Source: Paenibacillus methanolicus
GTDB lineage: Bacteria; Bacillota; Bacilli; Paenibacillales; Paenibacillaceae
Assembly (NCBI RefSeq): GCF_008124765.1
Contig: NZ_VNHS01000004.1
Location: 372,001 to 436,000 of the forward strand
Direction of reading: 5' to 3'
DNA: 64,000 nucleotides
Every line of letters starts with the position of its first letter. The stretch's first letter is position 1. Of the stretch, positions 8,083-20,174 are shown piece by piece. The position numbers and the translations under genes were made by a program. The notes under the pieces are model-generated. The model had not been told where the DNA came from. It made no database searches and saw only the letters and a program-made list of their open reading frames with translations.

Positions 8083-9231
8083 TTGGCTAAACTGAAAGTA
8101 ATGACGATCTTCGGCACGCGCCCGGAGGCGGTCAAGATGGCGCCGCTGGTGCTGGAGCTTCAGAAGTACGAGGACGAGATCCAGTCGATCGTGTGCGTAA
8201 CGGCCCAGCATCGCCAGATGCTGGACCAAGTGCTCGACTTTTTCGAGATCGTCCCGAATTATGATCTGAACGTGATGAAGGACCGCCAGACGCTGACCGA
8301 GACGACCGTGCGCGTGCTGGAAGGGCTTGACCCGGTCTTACGCGAAGCGAAGCCGGATATCGTGCTCGTGCACGGCGACACGCAGACGACGTTCCTGGCG
8401 AGCTACGCCGCGTTCCTGCAGCAGATCCAGGTCGGCCACGTGGAGGCGGGCTTGCGGACGTGGAACAAGCTGTCTCCATACCCTGAGGAGATGAACCGTC
8501 AGTTGGCAGGGGTGCTGTCCGACGTTCATTTTCCGCCGACGGATTGGTCCGCGGACAATCTGCGCAAGGAGAACAAGGCGGAGTCGAGACTGTACGTCAC
8601 GGGCAACACCGCTGCGGACGTGTTCCAATACACCGTCGATCCATCCTTCTCGCACCCGGTGCTCGAATGGGCGAAGGGCAAGCGCATGATCCTCATGACG
8701 GCGCACCGCCGCGAGTCGCTCGGCGAGCCGCACCGGAATATTTTCCGCGCGGTGAAACGAATCGCCGACGAGTTCGAGGACGTCGCGATCGTCTACGCGG
8801 TGCATCCGAATCCGGCCGTCCGCGAACCGGCGAACGAAGTGCTCGGCGATCACCCGCGCATTCGCCTGATCGATCCGCTCGACGTCTTCGAGTTCCACAA
8901 CTTCTATCCGCATACGTACATGATCATGACCGATTCGGGCGGCATGCAGGAAGAGGCGCCTTCATTCGGCGTGCCGACGCTTGTGCTGCGGGATACGACC
9001 GAGCGTCCGGAAGGCATCGAGGCGGGTACGCTGGAGCTGGTTGGCACGAATGAAGACTTCGTTTACGAACGCGCCCGCGCGCTTCTGACGGACGCCGCGC
9101 TCTACGAACGGATGAGCAAATCGGCCAATCCGTACGGCGACGGACAAGCTTCCGCCCGCATCGTGCAGGCGATTCTCCATCACTTCGGCCGCAGGTCCGA
9201 AAAGCCGGAGCCGTTCACAAAACGTTCATAG
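8083..9231 (+). CDS. mnaA: UDP-N-acetylglucosamine 2-epimerase (non-hydrolysing)
   Basis: Interconverts UDP-GlcNAc and UDP-ManNAc in the cytoplasm, the ManNAc donor for wall teichoic acid linkage units or secondary wall polymers. Conserved segments: FGTRPEAVKMAPLV, VCVTAQHRQMLDQVL, VHGDTQTTFLASYAAF, VGHVEAGLRT, ILMTAHRRES and DSGGMQEEAP. 382 residues, full length. TTG start with GGGAGTG ahead. Starts 24 bases after upp and may be co-transcribed with it. Relevant to the SLH protein at 17828, since SLH domains bind ManNAc-containing polymers in several Bacilli. Confidence 0.94.
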   Translation: MAKLKVMTIFGTRPEAVKMAPLVLELQKYEDEIQSIVCVTAQHRQMLDQVLDFFEIVPNYDLNVMKDRQTLTETTVRVLEGLDPVLREAKPDIVLVHGDTQTTFLASYAAFLQQIQVGHVEAGLRTWNKLSPYPEEMNRQLAGVLSDVHFPPTDWSADNLRKENKAESRLYVTGNTAADVFQYTVDPSFSHPVLEWAKGKRMILMTAHRRESLGEPHRNIFRAVKRIADEFEDVAIVYAVHPNPAVREPANEVLGDHPRIRLIDPLDVFEFHNFYPHTYMIMTDSGGMQEEAPSFGVPTLVLRDTTERPEGIEAGTLELVGTNEDFVYERARALLTDAALYERMSKSANPYGDGQASARIVQAILHHFGRRSEKPEPFTKRS

Positions 9232-9364
9232 TTGACGCGTTAAAGCGGTCAAGTGCTTGAAGTTCACAGCATACAGTGATGCTGTACGGTTTTGAAGAGG
9301 CGAAAACCCAGTGAAATCAAGGGTTTGGAGGATGCAGTTCACGGAAAGTTTTATTTTATCTGAA

Positions 9365-9394
9365 TTGACAAACCTTCTCAAGCTTCGATAAAAT
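9365..9394 (+). promoter_or_regulatory. Sigma-A promoter of the atp operon
   Basis: TTGACA (9365-9370), 18-base spacer, TAAAAT (9389-9394), 27 bases before the first atp gene. A 7-bp hairpin at 9266-9285 just upstream may end mnaA transcription weakly. Confidence 0.6.
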
Positions 9395-9420
9395 GTATGA
9401 GGATTGACAGGGGACAAACC

Positions 9421-9642
9421 ATGAAACCAAAGAGCAGTGGGGATAACCCGTGGCGAGCACTCGCCTTGGTCGGCGCACTAGGCTTTGAAGTCGCAATCTG
9501 CACCTTGCTCGGCTACTGGATCACCAAGTGGATCTTCGGAACGACGGGTTGGATGATCGCCGGTATTTTCACCGGTCTCGCCGCCGGCATTCTGGCTGCC
9601 GTTTGGCTGGTTAGGAAGGCGTTGGAGGGTTCAGATGAATGA
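9421..9642 (+). CDS. atpZ: AtpZ/ATPase_gene1 family small membrane protein
   Basis: 73 residues with two hydrophobic helices (ALALVGALGFEVAICTLLGYWITKWIF and WMIAGIFTGLAAGILAAVWLV), the layout of the AtpZ-like protein that precedes atpI in many Firmicute ATP synthase operons and is implicated in cation transport or assembly. An in-frame ATG at 9397 lies upstream, but the purine-rich AGGGGAC at 9409-9414 is better placed for 9421. Overlaps atpI by 8 bases. Confidence 0.75.
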   Translation: MKPKSSGDNPWRALALVGALGFEVAICTLLGYWITKWIFGTTGWMIAGIFTGLAAGILAAVWLVRKALEGSDE

Positions 9643-10003
9643 GGTTTTACAGAAAGCGGCGCGGATCTCGGTCTTCGTGATTTCGTTATCGCTGCTGGTA
9701 TGGGCTTTTGCGCCGGAGTGGCGCGCCGTTGCGGCTGGCATCATGTTGGGTGTGTCGGCAAGTATGATGAATGCGCTCTTATTGCGTAGAAGGGTCGATT
9801 GGCTGGGCAAGGTGACGATCGAGCAAGGCCCGCGGAGAGTGGGGCTTGGGATGGGCGGCAGGCTTGCAACCGTGCTGATTGCGGCGCTAATCGCGCAACG
9901 TTTCCCGGAGCACTTTCATACGCCAACGACACTGTTCGCATGCTTCTTCATGCCCTTTGCAAGTTTGATATTCGCTTACATGCAAAGCAAGAGACAACCT
10001 TAG
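9635..10003 (+). CDS. atpI: ATP synthase protein I
   Basis: 122 residues with four hydrophobic helices; in this operon position it is AtpI, a membrane chaperone that helps assemble the c-ring. Overlaps the end of the upstream small gene, which suggests translational coupling. The conserved basic loop between helices 2 and 3 (LLRRRVDWLGKV) is visible. The family is divergent, so assignment rests mainly on context and helix pattern. Confidence 0.85.
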   Translation: MNEVLQKAARISVFVISLSLLVWAFAPEWRAVAAGIMLGVSASMMNALLLRRRVDWLGKVTIEQGPRRVGLGMGGRLATVLIAALIAQRFPEHFHTPTTLFACFFMPFASLIFAYMQSKRQP

Positions 10004-10024
10004 CGGAAAGGGGTGAAACACGGT

Positions 10025-10795
10025 ATGCATTTATTCCCGGTCATTACCATCGGGGGGATCCAGTTCGATCTGTCATCGCTCATCGCCATTACGGTGTCCG
10101 CGCTCATTACGCTGGTGCTCAGTATGGTGGCGGTGCGGAGGTTGTCGGTCGATAATCCTACCAAAATCCAGAACTTCCTGGAGTGGGTCGCGGAATTCGT
10201 CCACAATACGATCGCGAGCACGATGCCGATGAACAAGGTGAAGTCGTTCATGACGCTCGGCATGACGCTGATCATGTTTATTTTCATCTCCAACCTGCTC
10301 GGTCTTCCGTTCGGTATTGTGACGGAGACGCATCAAGTCAACGAGACGCTCGGCATCACGCAAGCGGATCTTGATAAGCATCACGGAGAGGCGCACATCG
10401 CATGGTGGAAATCGCCGACGGCGGACTTGTCCGTTACGGCCGGCCTTGCGCTCATCGTATTCGTTCTCGTTAACTTCCTGGGCTTGAAGATGAACACCAA
10501 AGGATATCTGAAGTCTTACTTCCAGCCATTCTGGTTCTTCTTCCCGCTGAAAGTCATCGAGGAGATCGCGAAACCGCTTACGCTTGCGCTTCGTCTTTAC
10601 GCCAACATTTTCGCGGGCGAGGTTCTCATTGCCACGATTCTGATGCTTGGCGTCGTCGGTACGCCTTTCCTAATCGCATGGCAGGGCTTCAGTTTGTTCG
10701 TCGGCGCGATTCAGGCGTTCTTGTTCACAATCTTGACGATGGTGTACATTTCCCACGCAATCGTCTCGCACGACGAAGAGCATGAGCATCATTAA
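10025..10795 (+). CDS. atpB: F1Fo ATP synthase subunit a
   Basis: Membrane subunit forming the proton half-channels next to the c-ring. The essential arginine is R190 in PLTLALRLYANIFAGEV, and the C-terminal helix is FSLFVGAIQAFLFTILTMVYI. 256 residues. The AAAGGGGTG at 10007-10015 fits ATG 10025 with about 9-base spacing; the GTG at 10013 is in frame but overlaps that site. Confidence 0.96.
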   Translation: MHLFPVITIGGIQFDLSSLIAITVSALITLVLSMVAVRRLSVDNPTKIQNFLEWVAEFVHNTIASTMPMNKVKSFMTLGMTLIMFIFISNLLGLPFGIVTETHQVNETLGITQADLDKHHGEAHIAWWKSPTADLSVTAGLALIVFVLVNFLGLKMNTKGYLKSYFQPFWFFFPLKVIEEIAKPLTLALRLYANIFAGEVLIATILMLGVVGTPFLIAWQGFSLFVGAIQAFLFTILTMVYISHAIVSHDEEHEHH

Positions 10796-10880
10796 TGCAT
10801 CAGCAATAAACTTCGTGACGGTTCGGACGTACGGACGCATCGGGCGCGGAGATTATGGTATACCCATTTCAAATACTTAA

Positions 10881-11117
<237 letters not shown>

Positions 11118-11133
11118 TAGAAAGTATTGACGG

Positions 11134-11177
11134 AACGATGGCGGGGAAGGCCTTAGCCCTCCACGCCATCGTTTTGA
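11134..11177 (+). other. Intercistronic hairpin atpE-atpF
   Basis: AACGATGGCG (11134-11143) and CGCCATCGTT (11164-11173) form a perfect 10-bp stem, followed by TTGATT. It could attenuate transcription or protect the 3' end of the atpE message, which must be made in excess. Confidence 0.6.
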
Positions 11178-11214
11178 TTAAGAGGAATTCTGCGGACGGA
11201 AAGGAGTTGCAGCT

Positions 11215-11697
11215 ATGGCTTTGTATTGGACATCGACAGTCTACGCGATTGTGGCGTTCGTAATCCTGTACCTGCTGTTGAATAAATTTGCGTTTGGTCC
11301 ATTGTTCAGCATCATGGAGAAACGCCGCCAGCTCGTGCTGGAACAGATGAGTATGGCGGAAACCGCGCGCAAGCAAGCTTCCGCTCAGATGGAAGAGCAG
11401 AAGCAAGCGCTGCAAGAAGCGCGCAAAGAGGCTTACGAGATCATCGAGAAAGCAAGGGCGACAAGCTCGAAGCAAGCCGACGATATCGTGCAAACGGCCA
11501 AGAACGAAGCAAACCGCCTGAAAGAAGAAGCGGTGCGCGACATCGAGAGCGAGAAGGACAAGGCGATCGCATCGCTGCGCGGCCAAGTGGCTGGCATGTC
11601 CGTCATGATCGCGTCGAAGATCATCGAGAAACAAATCGACGAGAAGTCGCAAGAACAACTCGTTGATCAATACCTGAAAGAGGTTGGAAGCAAATGA
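11215..11697 (+). CDS. atpF: F1Fo ATP synthase subunit b
   Basis: 160 residues: one N-terminal transmembrane helix (TVYAIVAFVILYLLLNKF) followed by a long charged, Ala/Glu/Lys/Gln-rich coiled coil that forms the peripheral stalk. AAGGAG lies upstream of ATG 11215. The stop overlaps the atpH start by 4 bases (ATGA). Confidence 0.95.
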   Translation: MALYWTSTVYAIVAFVILYLLLNKFAFGPLFSIMEKRRQLVLEQMSMAETARKQASAQMEEQKQALQEARKEAYEIIEKARATSSKQADDIVQTAKNEANRLKEEAVRDIESEKDKAIASLRGQVAGMSVMIASKIIEKQIDEKSQEQLVDQYLKEVGSK

Positions 11698-12242
11698 GCC
11701 GGGCGACTGTCGTAGCGAAACGCTATGCGCAAGCGCTGTACGAGGTGGCTGCGCAGCAGAACATCGTCGCCGAAGTTCTCGAACAGCTGGGTCTCGTTGT
11801 GAAAACCTTGCAAAGCGATGCGGATATCGTGAAGTTTCTTTCCTTCCCGAGCATCGAGGAGAACGTCAAAATCGAGCTGATTCGCAAAGCTTTCGCAGAT
11901 CAGATTTCGGCCACGCTTCTGAACACGCTGGAGATGCTCATCGCCAAAGGGCGCCAGAATCTCCTAGGTCATATTTATACAAGTTACGTCAAAATCGCCG
12001 GTGAAGGCCTCGGCCAAGCGCAAGCTACCGTGTACACGGCTAAGCTGCTGACGGCGGAAGAACTCAAGAACGTGGAAGCGACTTTCGGCGCATTGGCTGG
12101 CAAGCGCATTGTGGCCGATCAAGTGGTCGAACCATCGCTGCTCGGCGGCGTGCAGGTTCGCATCGGCGACCGTCTGTACGACGGCAGCCTGTCCGGCAAG
12201 CTGGCACGTCTTGAGAAATCGTTGAAAAGTCAAGCACTGTAG
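11694..12242 (+). CDS. atpH: F1Fo ATP synthase subunit delta
   Basis: 182 residues, joins F1 to the peripheral stalk. Starts with the typical VAKRYAQALYEVA and ends with the conserved VQVRIGDRLYDGSLSGKLARL. ATGA overlap with atpF indicates coupled translation; atpA follows after 16 bases. Confidence 0.95.
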   Translation: MSRATVVAKRYAQALYEVAAQQNIVAEVLEQLGLVVKTLQSDADIVKFLSFPSIEENVKIELIRKAFADQISATLLNTLEMLIAKGRQNLLGHIYTSYVKIAGEGLGQAQATVYTAKLLTAEELKNVEATFGALAGKRIVADQVVEPSLLGGVQVRIGDRLYDGSLSGKLARLEKSLKSQAL

Positions 12243-12252
12243 ATAGGGGTGA

Positions 12253-13773
<1,521 letters not shown>

Positions 13774-13790
13774 TAAACGCGTCTAATGTG

Positions 13791-13822
13791 CCGGGGTTGT
13801 CCTTTGCGAAGGGCAAGCCCGG
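13791..13822 (+). other. Intercistronic hairpin atpA-atpG
   Basis: CCGGGGTTGTCCTT (13791-13804), loop TGCG, AAGGGCAAGCCCGG (13809-13822): 14 paired positions with one mismatch and no U-tract. Likely an mRNA-stability or processing element. Confidence 0.55.
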
Positions 13823-13842
13823 TAATAAGGTGGTGACAACGA

Positions 13843-14700
13843 TTGGCTAAAGGAATGCGCGAAATTAAACGCCAGATTAAGAGCAAACAGAATACGAAGC
13901 AAATTACGAAGGCGATGGAGATGGTCGCGGCAGCCAAGCTGAGACGTTCGCAGGACGCGGCGCTGGCAGCACGCCCATACACGGAGAAAATCCGCGAGGT
14001 TGTAGCCTCGATCGCATCGAGCGGCGGATCCATCAAGCATCCGATGCTGGAGACTCGCGAAGTCAAACGCACCGCGTACCTCGTGATTACTTCGGACCGT
14101 GGCCTTGCTGGCGGCTATAACGTCAACGTACTTCGCAAAGTGTCGACTGCCTTGCGCGAACACAAGTCGGCCAACGAATACTCGATCTTCGTCATCGGCC
14201 GCAAAGGCCGTGATTTCTTCAACAGACGCGGTATTCCGATTGCGGAAGAAGTAACGGGATTATCCGATTCGCCGAGTTTCTCCGACATCAAGTCGATTGC
14301 TGCAGCCGCGGTACAAGGCTTTGAAGCCGGGAAATACGACGAACTCTATATCGTTTATAACCAGTTCCACAATGCCATTACGCAAACGCCGGTTCTGAAG
14401 AAGCTTCTTCCTCTTGCCGACCTCGAATCTACCGGTTCGAAGACGTCGTACGAGTATGAGCCGACCCCGGAAGACGTGCTTAACGTGTTGCTTCCCAAAT
14501 ACGCGGAGACGGTCATTTACAGCGCGATTTTGGAAGGCAAAGCGAGCGAGTTCGGCGCGCGTATGACGGCAATGGGCAATGCGACGAAGAATGCGACGAA
14601 GATGATCGCAGGCTTGACACTGACGTACAACCGTGCGCGTCAAGCGGCGATTACCCAGGAAATCGCGGAGATCGTCGGCGGAGCGAACGCACAGCAATAA
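13843..14700 (+). CDS. atpG: F1Fo ATP synthase subunit gamma
   Basis: Central rotor shaft of F1, 285 residues. N-terminal helix with MREIKRQIKSKQNTKQITKAMEMV, SDRGLAGGYN in the middle and the C-terminal helix RARQAAITQEIAEIVGGANA are all standard. TTG start, AAGGTGGTG ahead. A short hairpin (GGTTTGGC/GCCAATCC, about 14706-14729) separates it from atpD. Confidence 0.97.
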   Translation: MAKGMREIKRQIKSKQNTKQITKAMEMVAAAKLRRSQDAALAARPYTEKIREVVASIASSGGSIKHPMLETREVKRTAYLVITSDRGLAGGYNVNVLRKVSTALREHKSANEYSIFVIGRKGRDFFNRRGIPIAEEVTGLSDSPSFSDIKSIAAAAVQGFEAGKYDELYIVYNQFHNAITQTPVLKKLLPLADLESTGSKTSYEYEPTPEDVLNVLLPKYAETVIYSAILEGKASEFGARMTAMGNATKNATKMIAGLTLTYNRARQAAITQEIAEIVGGANAQQ

Positions 14701-16167
<1,467 letters not shown>

Positions 16168-16191
16168 TAAGCCGCTGATGGAGGTATCCGC

Positions 16192-16593
16192 ATGAGCACC
16201 TTTACATTGGAAATCGTAACGCCTGAGCGTAAGGTCTACGCTGAGGACGTCAACATGGTCATCGTGAAAGGCACGGAAGGCGAGCTGGGTATTCTGGCAA
16301 ACCACGTTCCGATGGTAACGCCGCTGCGCATTTCATCGATTACCATTAAGAAAGACCGTACCGAGGAAATCATCGCCGTAAGCGGCGGATTTGTCGAAGT
16401 ACGCAAAGATAAAGTCGTTATTCTGGCCGAGAGCGCCGAGCTCCCGCATGCGATCGACGAGGCTCGTGCACAAGCCGCGAAGAAACGCGCGGAGCAGCGC
16501 CTGGGCGGCAAAGCCGACGAATACGACTTCCGCCGCGCGGAGCTTGCGCTCCAGCGCGCCATGAACCGTCTGGCTGTGAAGCAGCGCGGTTAA
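16192..16593 (+). CDS. atpC: F1Fo ATP synthase subunit epsilon
   Basis: 133 residues: N-terminal beta-sandwich (TFTLEIVTPERKVYAEDVNMV, GELGILANHVPMVTPL) and C-terminal two-helix hairpin (residues about 88-133) that can inhibit ATP hydrolysis. Last gene of the operon, followed by a terminator. Confidence 0.96.
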   Translation: MSTFTLEIVTPERKVYAEDVNMVIVKGTEGELGILANHVPMVTPLRISSITIKKDRTEEIIAVSGGFVEVRKDKVVILAESAELPHAIDEARAQAAKKRAEQRLGGKADEYDFRRAELALQRAMNRLAVKQRG

Positions 16594-16604
16594 GGGAAGG
16601 AACG

Positions 16605-16656
16605 AACACCGCTGTGGACTTATGCTGGTGCATAAGGCTGCGGCGGTGTTTTTGAT
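16605..16656 (+). terminator. Terminator of the atp operon
   Basis: AACACCGC (16605-16612) pairs with GCGGTGTT (16643-16650); the inner arm CTTATGC/GCATAAG extends the stem; TTTTTGATTTT follows. Confidence 0.75.
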
Positions 16657-16711
16657 TTTAGCGAGATAAGTTATGATCTATCATTCGTTATCTTTGATAG
16701 TAGTAGAGTAA

Positions 16712-16785
16712 TGTGGATACTGTGGGTGAAATGTGGACAACTATGTGGATAAGATGAATAGACTCGTTTATCCCCATGTGGATAT
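16712..16785. promoter_or_regulatory. Cluster of five DnaA-box-like sites
   Basis: The DnaA box consensus is TTATCCACA, TGTGGATAA on the other strand. Seen here: TGTGGATAC (16712-16720), TGTGGACAA (16732-16740), TGTGGATAA (16744-16752, perfect), TTATCCCCA (16768-16776, opposite orientation) and TGTGGATAT (16777-16785). Four have one mismatch. All lie in the gap between atpC and the polysaccharide cluster. The rest of this 358-base gap holds the atp terminator and the next promoter; no gene is seen. Confidence 0.65.
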
Positions 16786-16910
16786 GCATGCTAATGACTC
16801 CAACGAACATGAGATATAGCGGGGGGAGTATAGCGGTCTGTAAATACCTTCTTGCTACTAATTACCACCCGTGAAATCATTGTGAAAAATCCCAGTACTT
16901 GTAGCTGCTG

Positions 16911-16919
16911 TGCTATAAT
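16911..16919 (+). promoter_or_regulatory. Extended -10 promoter of the polysaccharide cluster
   Basis: TGCTATAAT (16911-16919), 33 bases before the PHP phosphatase start; no convincing -35. Confidence 0.5.
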
Positions 16920-16951
16920 ACGGGAACAGAGAACCGAAGTAGGAGGAAAGT

Positions 16952-17737
16952 ATGATTGACATACATACGCATATCCTGCCAGGGATCGATGACGGGGCAC
17001 CCGACTGGGAAGCATCGCTCGCAATGGCGCGCGCAGCCGTAGCAGAAGGCATAACTGGCCTTGTTGCCACGCCTCATCATGCGAATGGAAAATACGACAA
17101 TCCGAAGTCGATCGTGAGTGAACTTGTATGGGAGCTTCAAAATCGCTTGAAGGTGGAAGGGGTTCCACTGACTGTCTATAGTGGACAAGAGATTCGCGTG
17201 CATACGGATTTGCTAGAAGGCATCGAGACGAAAGAGCTTCTGTCGCTAGCCGGATCCGCATATGTTTTGCTAGAGATGCCTTCGTCGACGATTCCAGAGC
17301 GAATGTCAGAATGGGTATATGAGCTGAATCTACTTGGCGTGAAAGCAATCATTGCACATCCCGAAAGAAATGCAGAGGTACTGCAACATCCTGATAGGTT
17401 CCAACGTTTGGTAGATGAGGGTGCATATGGGCAGGTTACGACACATTCTCTACTTGGTGCGTTCGGCAAGAAGATTGAAAGCTTTAGCTGGAAGATGTGC
17501 AGCGATGGGCTCGTTCATCTTGTGTCTTCGGATGCGCATAATCTTGGCGTGCGCGGATTTCGCTTGGCAGAAGCTTATGAAAAAATTAATCAAAAATTAG
17601 GGCTCGAGTACGTCCAAACCTATCGAAATAATGCTATAGCAGTCATAGAGAACGGTGAAATTCAGATTCCGCACATTTTCGACAAAACAGATCCTAGAAA
17701 ATGGAATTTTTTCCGAAAGTTATTTGCAAATCGTTGA
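16952..17737 (+). CDS. ywqE: PHP-type protein-tyrosine phosphatase (CpsB/YwqE family)
   Basis: Manganese-dependent phosphatase that dephosphorylates the BY-kinase of capsule/EPS systems. Metal-binding residues are seen in DIHTHILPGIDDGAPD, the HH of ATPHHANG, EMPS, AHPERN and SSDAHN. 261 residues, normal. AGGAGG stands before ATG 16952. The cognate kinase is at 20923; an SLH protein gene lies between them, which is unusual compared with contiguous cpsBCD or ywqCDE sets. Confidence 0.92.
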   Translation: MIDIHTHILPGIDDGAPDWEASLAMARAAVAEGITGLVATPHHANGKYDNPKSIVSELVWELQNRLKVEGVPLTVYSGQEIRVHTDLLEGIETKELLSLAGSAYVLLEMPSSTIPERMSEWVYELNLLGVKAIIAHPERNAEVLQHPDRFQRLVDEGAYGQVTTHSLLGAFGKKIESFSWKMCSDGLVHLVSSDAHNLGVRGFRLAEAYEKINQKLGLEYVQTYRNNAIAVIENGEIQIPHIFDKTDPRKWNFFRKLFANR

Positions 17738-17763
17738 CCAAAAATAAACAAACATGATAAAAT
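17734..17763 (+). promoter_or_regulatory. Promoter for the SLH protein gene
   Basis: TTGACC (17734-17739), 18-base spacer, TAAAAT (17758-17763). The -35 overlaps the end of the phosphatase gene. A separate strong promoter would allow much higher expression of the surface protein than of the enzymes. Confidence 0.5.
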
Positions 17764-17827
17764 TACTAGTGATTTGTGCCCAACTAGTATACATATCAAC
17801 CTATTATCTAATCGAGGTGGACCTAAA

Positions 17828-20026
17828 GTGAAATTGAAGAAGAAAATTGTCGTAACAACCGTCGCAGCAAGCGTTGTAGCATCGGCTTTCGCAGGTATTC
17901 CGTTCAGTGACAAAGGTCTGGCGGCACAACTGGGCATCGTGAACGTAGCTTCGGCTGCGGATGCTAGTTTCGTAGATGCGACGACGTTGGATCGTCTGCA
18001 AAAGCTCCATGCCGAACTGGCCAAATCGGCTTCCACGTTGGAAACAATCCGTAAAGCGCGTAAAGTCATCCAAGACGAGCTGGACAAGCAAATTGCGGCG
18101 AACGACTACTCGGTTGTTAAACCGCTCGTTGATAAGATTAACGCTGAGTATCCAGGTCTGCTGACTGACGAGGACGCCAAATACCTGCTGACGTTGGTTA
18201 CTAGACTTGTAAATGTAGCCTATTATGATCCGCAAGCGAAAGAGCTTGAGAATCTCCGTAACGACGAAGTGATTCGCAAGCTGGTACAGAAACTGGCGAA
18301 TCCGAACAATCCGGATAACAATAAACCCGGCGTTGCTTATGTAGATGTGAAGGTTTCTGACTTCACAGCGTTTGTTCTTGCAGTAGAAGCGGAACTGAAG
18401 AAAGCAGCCGGCACGAAGACATTCACGCAATTCGCGGCCGAATATATGGATGGTGCAAAAGCAACCGAACTGGCTAAGACGGTTATTAGCACGGTTCTCT
18501 CCAACAAATCGTTGACGTTCAGTAAGATTGCTGATCAGTATGACTTGGAAAGAGAGACGCTTGACGAGGTATATGACCTGTATCAGGATAAGATTCCGAC
18601 AGTTGACAGAGGTAAGCTGAAGGCAGCTGCTTTGTTGATCGCGGACGCTTATTATAATCTGTTCCTGAAAGAAACGACAACGCCTATCTTCCCAGGCGGT
18701 GGCATCATTCCTACGACGCCTTCCGTAAGCGCGGATGCAGCTGTTAAAGCAATCGAAGCGTTGAAAGACGCGATTGCAAAAGCAACAGGCGTAGAGAAAG
18801 AGAAACTCATCGAGCAAGCTGCCCAAGAGGCTGCTAAAGCTATCGCAGCTCTAGCGACTGTGGATGTTTCCAAAGATGTTAAAGTTGTTGATGGTAAAGC
18901 GACGCTGGCGCTTTCGAAAGCGGCTGTCGAGCAAGCGATCAATGACATTGCGAAAGTTGTGAAAGCCCTCGAAGCAGTTGCGCCAGAAGCTAAAGCTAAG
19001 CTACCTAAAATCAACGTAGCCGTCAATCTGGGTGCAGTCACAGCGACTAGCACGGCTGTAACGCTGACTTCCGATGCTGGCAAACTGGCTGCGGATAACG
19101 GTATCGCAGGTTTCGCGCTCAACATTGGAAACTTCTCGGCTACGCTCCCGGTTGGCGGTTCGTTCACGGGTGAAGTGGTGTTTGGTGTTTCCAACAAAGC
19201 GGCAGACAACACAACGACCGGAACGTTGAAGTCGGCCTCCGACGTTTATGATTTCTCGCTCACCATTGGTGGCAAAGCTACGACGCAGTTCGATAAACCA
19301 GTTGTCGTGAAAATCCCGCTGAAAAATATCGAAGGCCTGGATAAAGAGCTTCTTTCCATTGCGAAGCTCAATAGCAGCAAGTTGCTCTTCAAGGGCGGCG
19401 TAGTAGATGGTAACACAATCACGGAGGCGCGCGATACGTTCTCTTCCTATGTTGTAGTCGAGAACAAAGTCTCCTTCACGGATACGGCTTCGGTTAAAGC
19501 ATGGGCAGGTCGTCAAATCGAAGTAATGGCTGCTAAAGGTGCTATCGAAGGCCGTGGCCAAAGCAACTTTGCGCCGAAAGACAATGTAACGCGTGCAGAG
19601 TTTGCGAAAATCCTTGTTAGCGCGCTCGATCTGGAAACGAACGGCGCTAAAGCAAGCTTCAGTGACGTGAAGGGAACGGAATGGTTCGCGCCGTACGTAG
19701 CTGCAGCAGCAGAGCAAGGTATCATCAAAGGTCGCAGTGCGACGCAATTCGCGCCGAACGCGACGATTACGCGTGCTGAGATGGCGACGATGGTTGCACG
19801 CGCGCTTGAGGCTTCCAAAGGCCTGGACACTACAGTCGATGCGGCAGTCGAGCTGAAAGATTTCTCCGATGCTAACTCGATCCAAGCTTCCCTGAAAGAC
19901 GGCGTAGCTTTCGCGGCTAGCAAAGGTCTGGTCATCGGCAACAATGGTAAATTCTCGCCAACGGCGAATGCATCCCGCGCTGAGGCGGCAGTTATCATTT
20001 ATCGCGCTTTCAACTTCAAAGGATAG
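17828..20026 (+). CDS. S-layer-homology (SLH) domain surface protein
   Basis: A secreted protein of 732 residues. It has a basic N-terminus, a hydrophobic signal segment and a probable cleavage site near ASAAD (about residue 45). Residues 50-300 are helical and unrecognised, 300-400 are Ala/Lys-rich, then comes a beta-rich part. The C-terminus carries three SLH domains (about 545-605, 610-662, 674-732) with TRAEFAKIL, TRAEMATMV and SRAEAAVII motifs. SLH domains bind pyruvylated secondary wall polymer on the peptidoglycan. GTG 17828 is chosen because GAGGTGG lies just before it; the frame is open further upstream without an RBS. Codon use is biased as in abundant proteins. Confidence 0.85.
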   Translation: MKLKKKIVVTTVAASVVASAFAGIPFSDKGLAAQLGIVNVASAADASFVDATTLDRLQKLHAELAKSASTLETIRKARKVIQDELDKQIAANDYSVVKPLVDKINAEYPGLLTDEDAKYLLTLVTRLVNVAYYDPQAKELENLRNDEVIRKLVQKLANPNNPDNNKPGVAYVDVKVSDFTAFVLAVEAELKKAAGTKTFTQFAAEYMDGAKATELAKTVISTVLSNKSLTFSKIADQYDLERETLDEVYDLYQDKIPTVDRGKLKAAALLIADAYYNLFLKETTTPIFPGGGIIPTTPSVSADAAVKAIEALKDAIAKATGVEKEKLIEQAAQEAAKAIAALATVDVSKDVKVVDGKATLALSKAAVEQAINDIAKVVKALEAVAPEAKAKLPKINVAVNLGAVTATSTAVTLTSDAGKLAADNGIAGFALNIGNFSATLPVGGSFTGEVVFGVSNKAADNTTTGTLKSASDVYDFSLTIGGKATTQFDKPVVVKIPLKNIEGLDKELLSIAKLNSSKLLFKGGVVDGNTITEARDTFSSYVVVENKVSFTDTASVKAWAGRQIEVMAAKGAIEGRGQSNFAPKDNVTRAEFAKILVSALDLETNGAKASFSDVKGTEWFAPYVAAAAEQGIIKGRSATQFAPNATITRAEMATMVARALEASKGLDTTVDAAVELKDFSDANSIQASLKDGVAFAASKGLVIGNNGKFSPTANASRAEAAVIIYRAFNFKG

Positions 20027-20058
20027 TACAACTAGATAGTCGTACTTCATCACTGCAT

Positions 20059-20094
20059 AGACATCCCCTGCTCATTACTGGGTAGGGGATATCT
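20059..20094 (+). other. Hairpin downstream of the SLH gene
   Basis: AGACATCCCCT (20059-20069) pairs with AGGGGATATCT (20084-20094), one mismatch. There is no U-tract, so it may be an attenuator or 3'-end stabiliser rather than a full terminator. Confidence 0.45.
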
Positions 20095-20174
20095 AATGCG
20101 CTTAGAATGTCGAAAAAACGTTAAAACGTGGTTCTCATGAAGGCTGACTTGTTAAATGTATGGAGGAATATAGT

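Noticed and set aside
20160-20174. ATG 20160 as the start of the Wzz-like gene
   Set aside because: It overlaps the GGAGGA ribosome site that fits GTG 20175.
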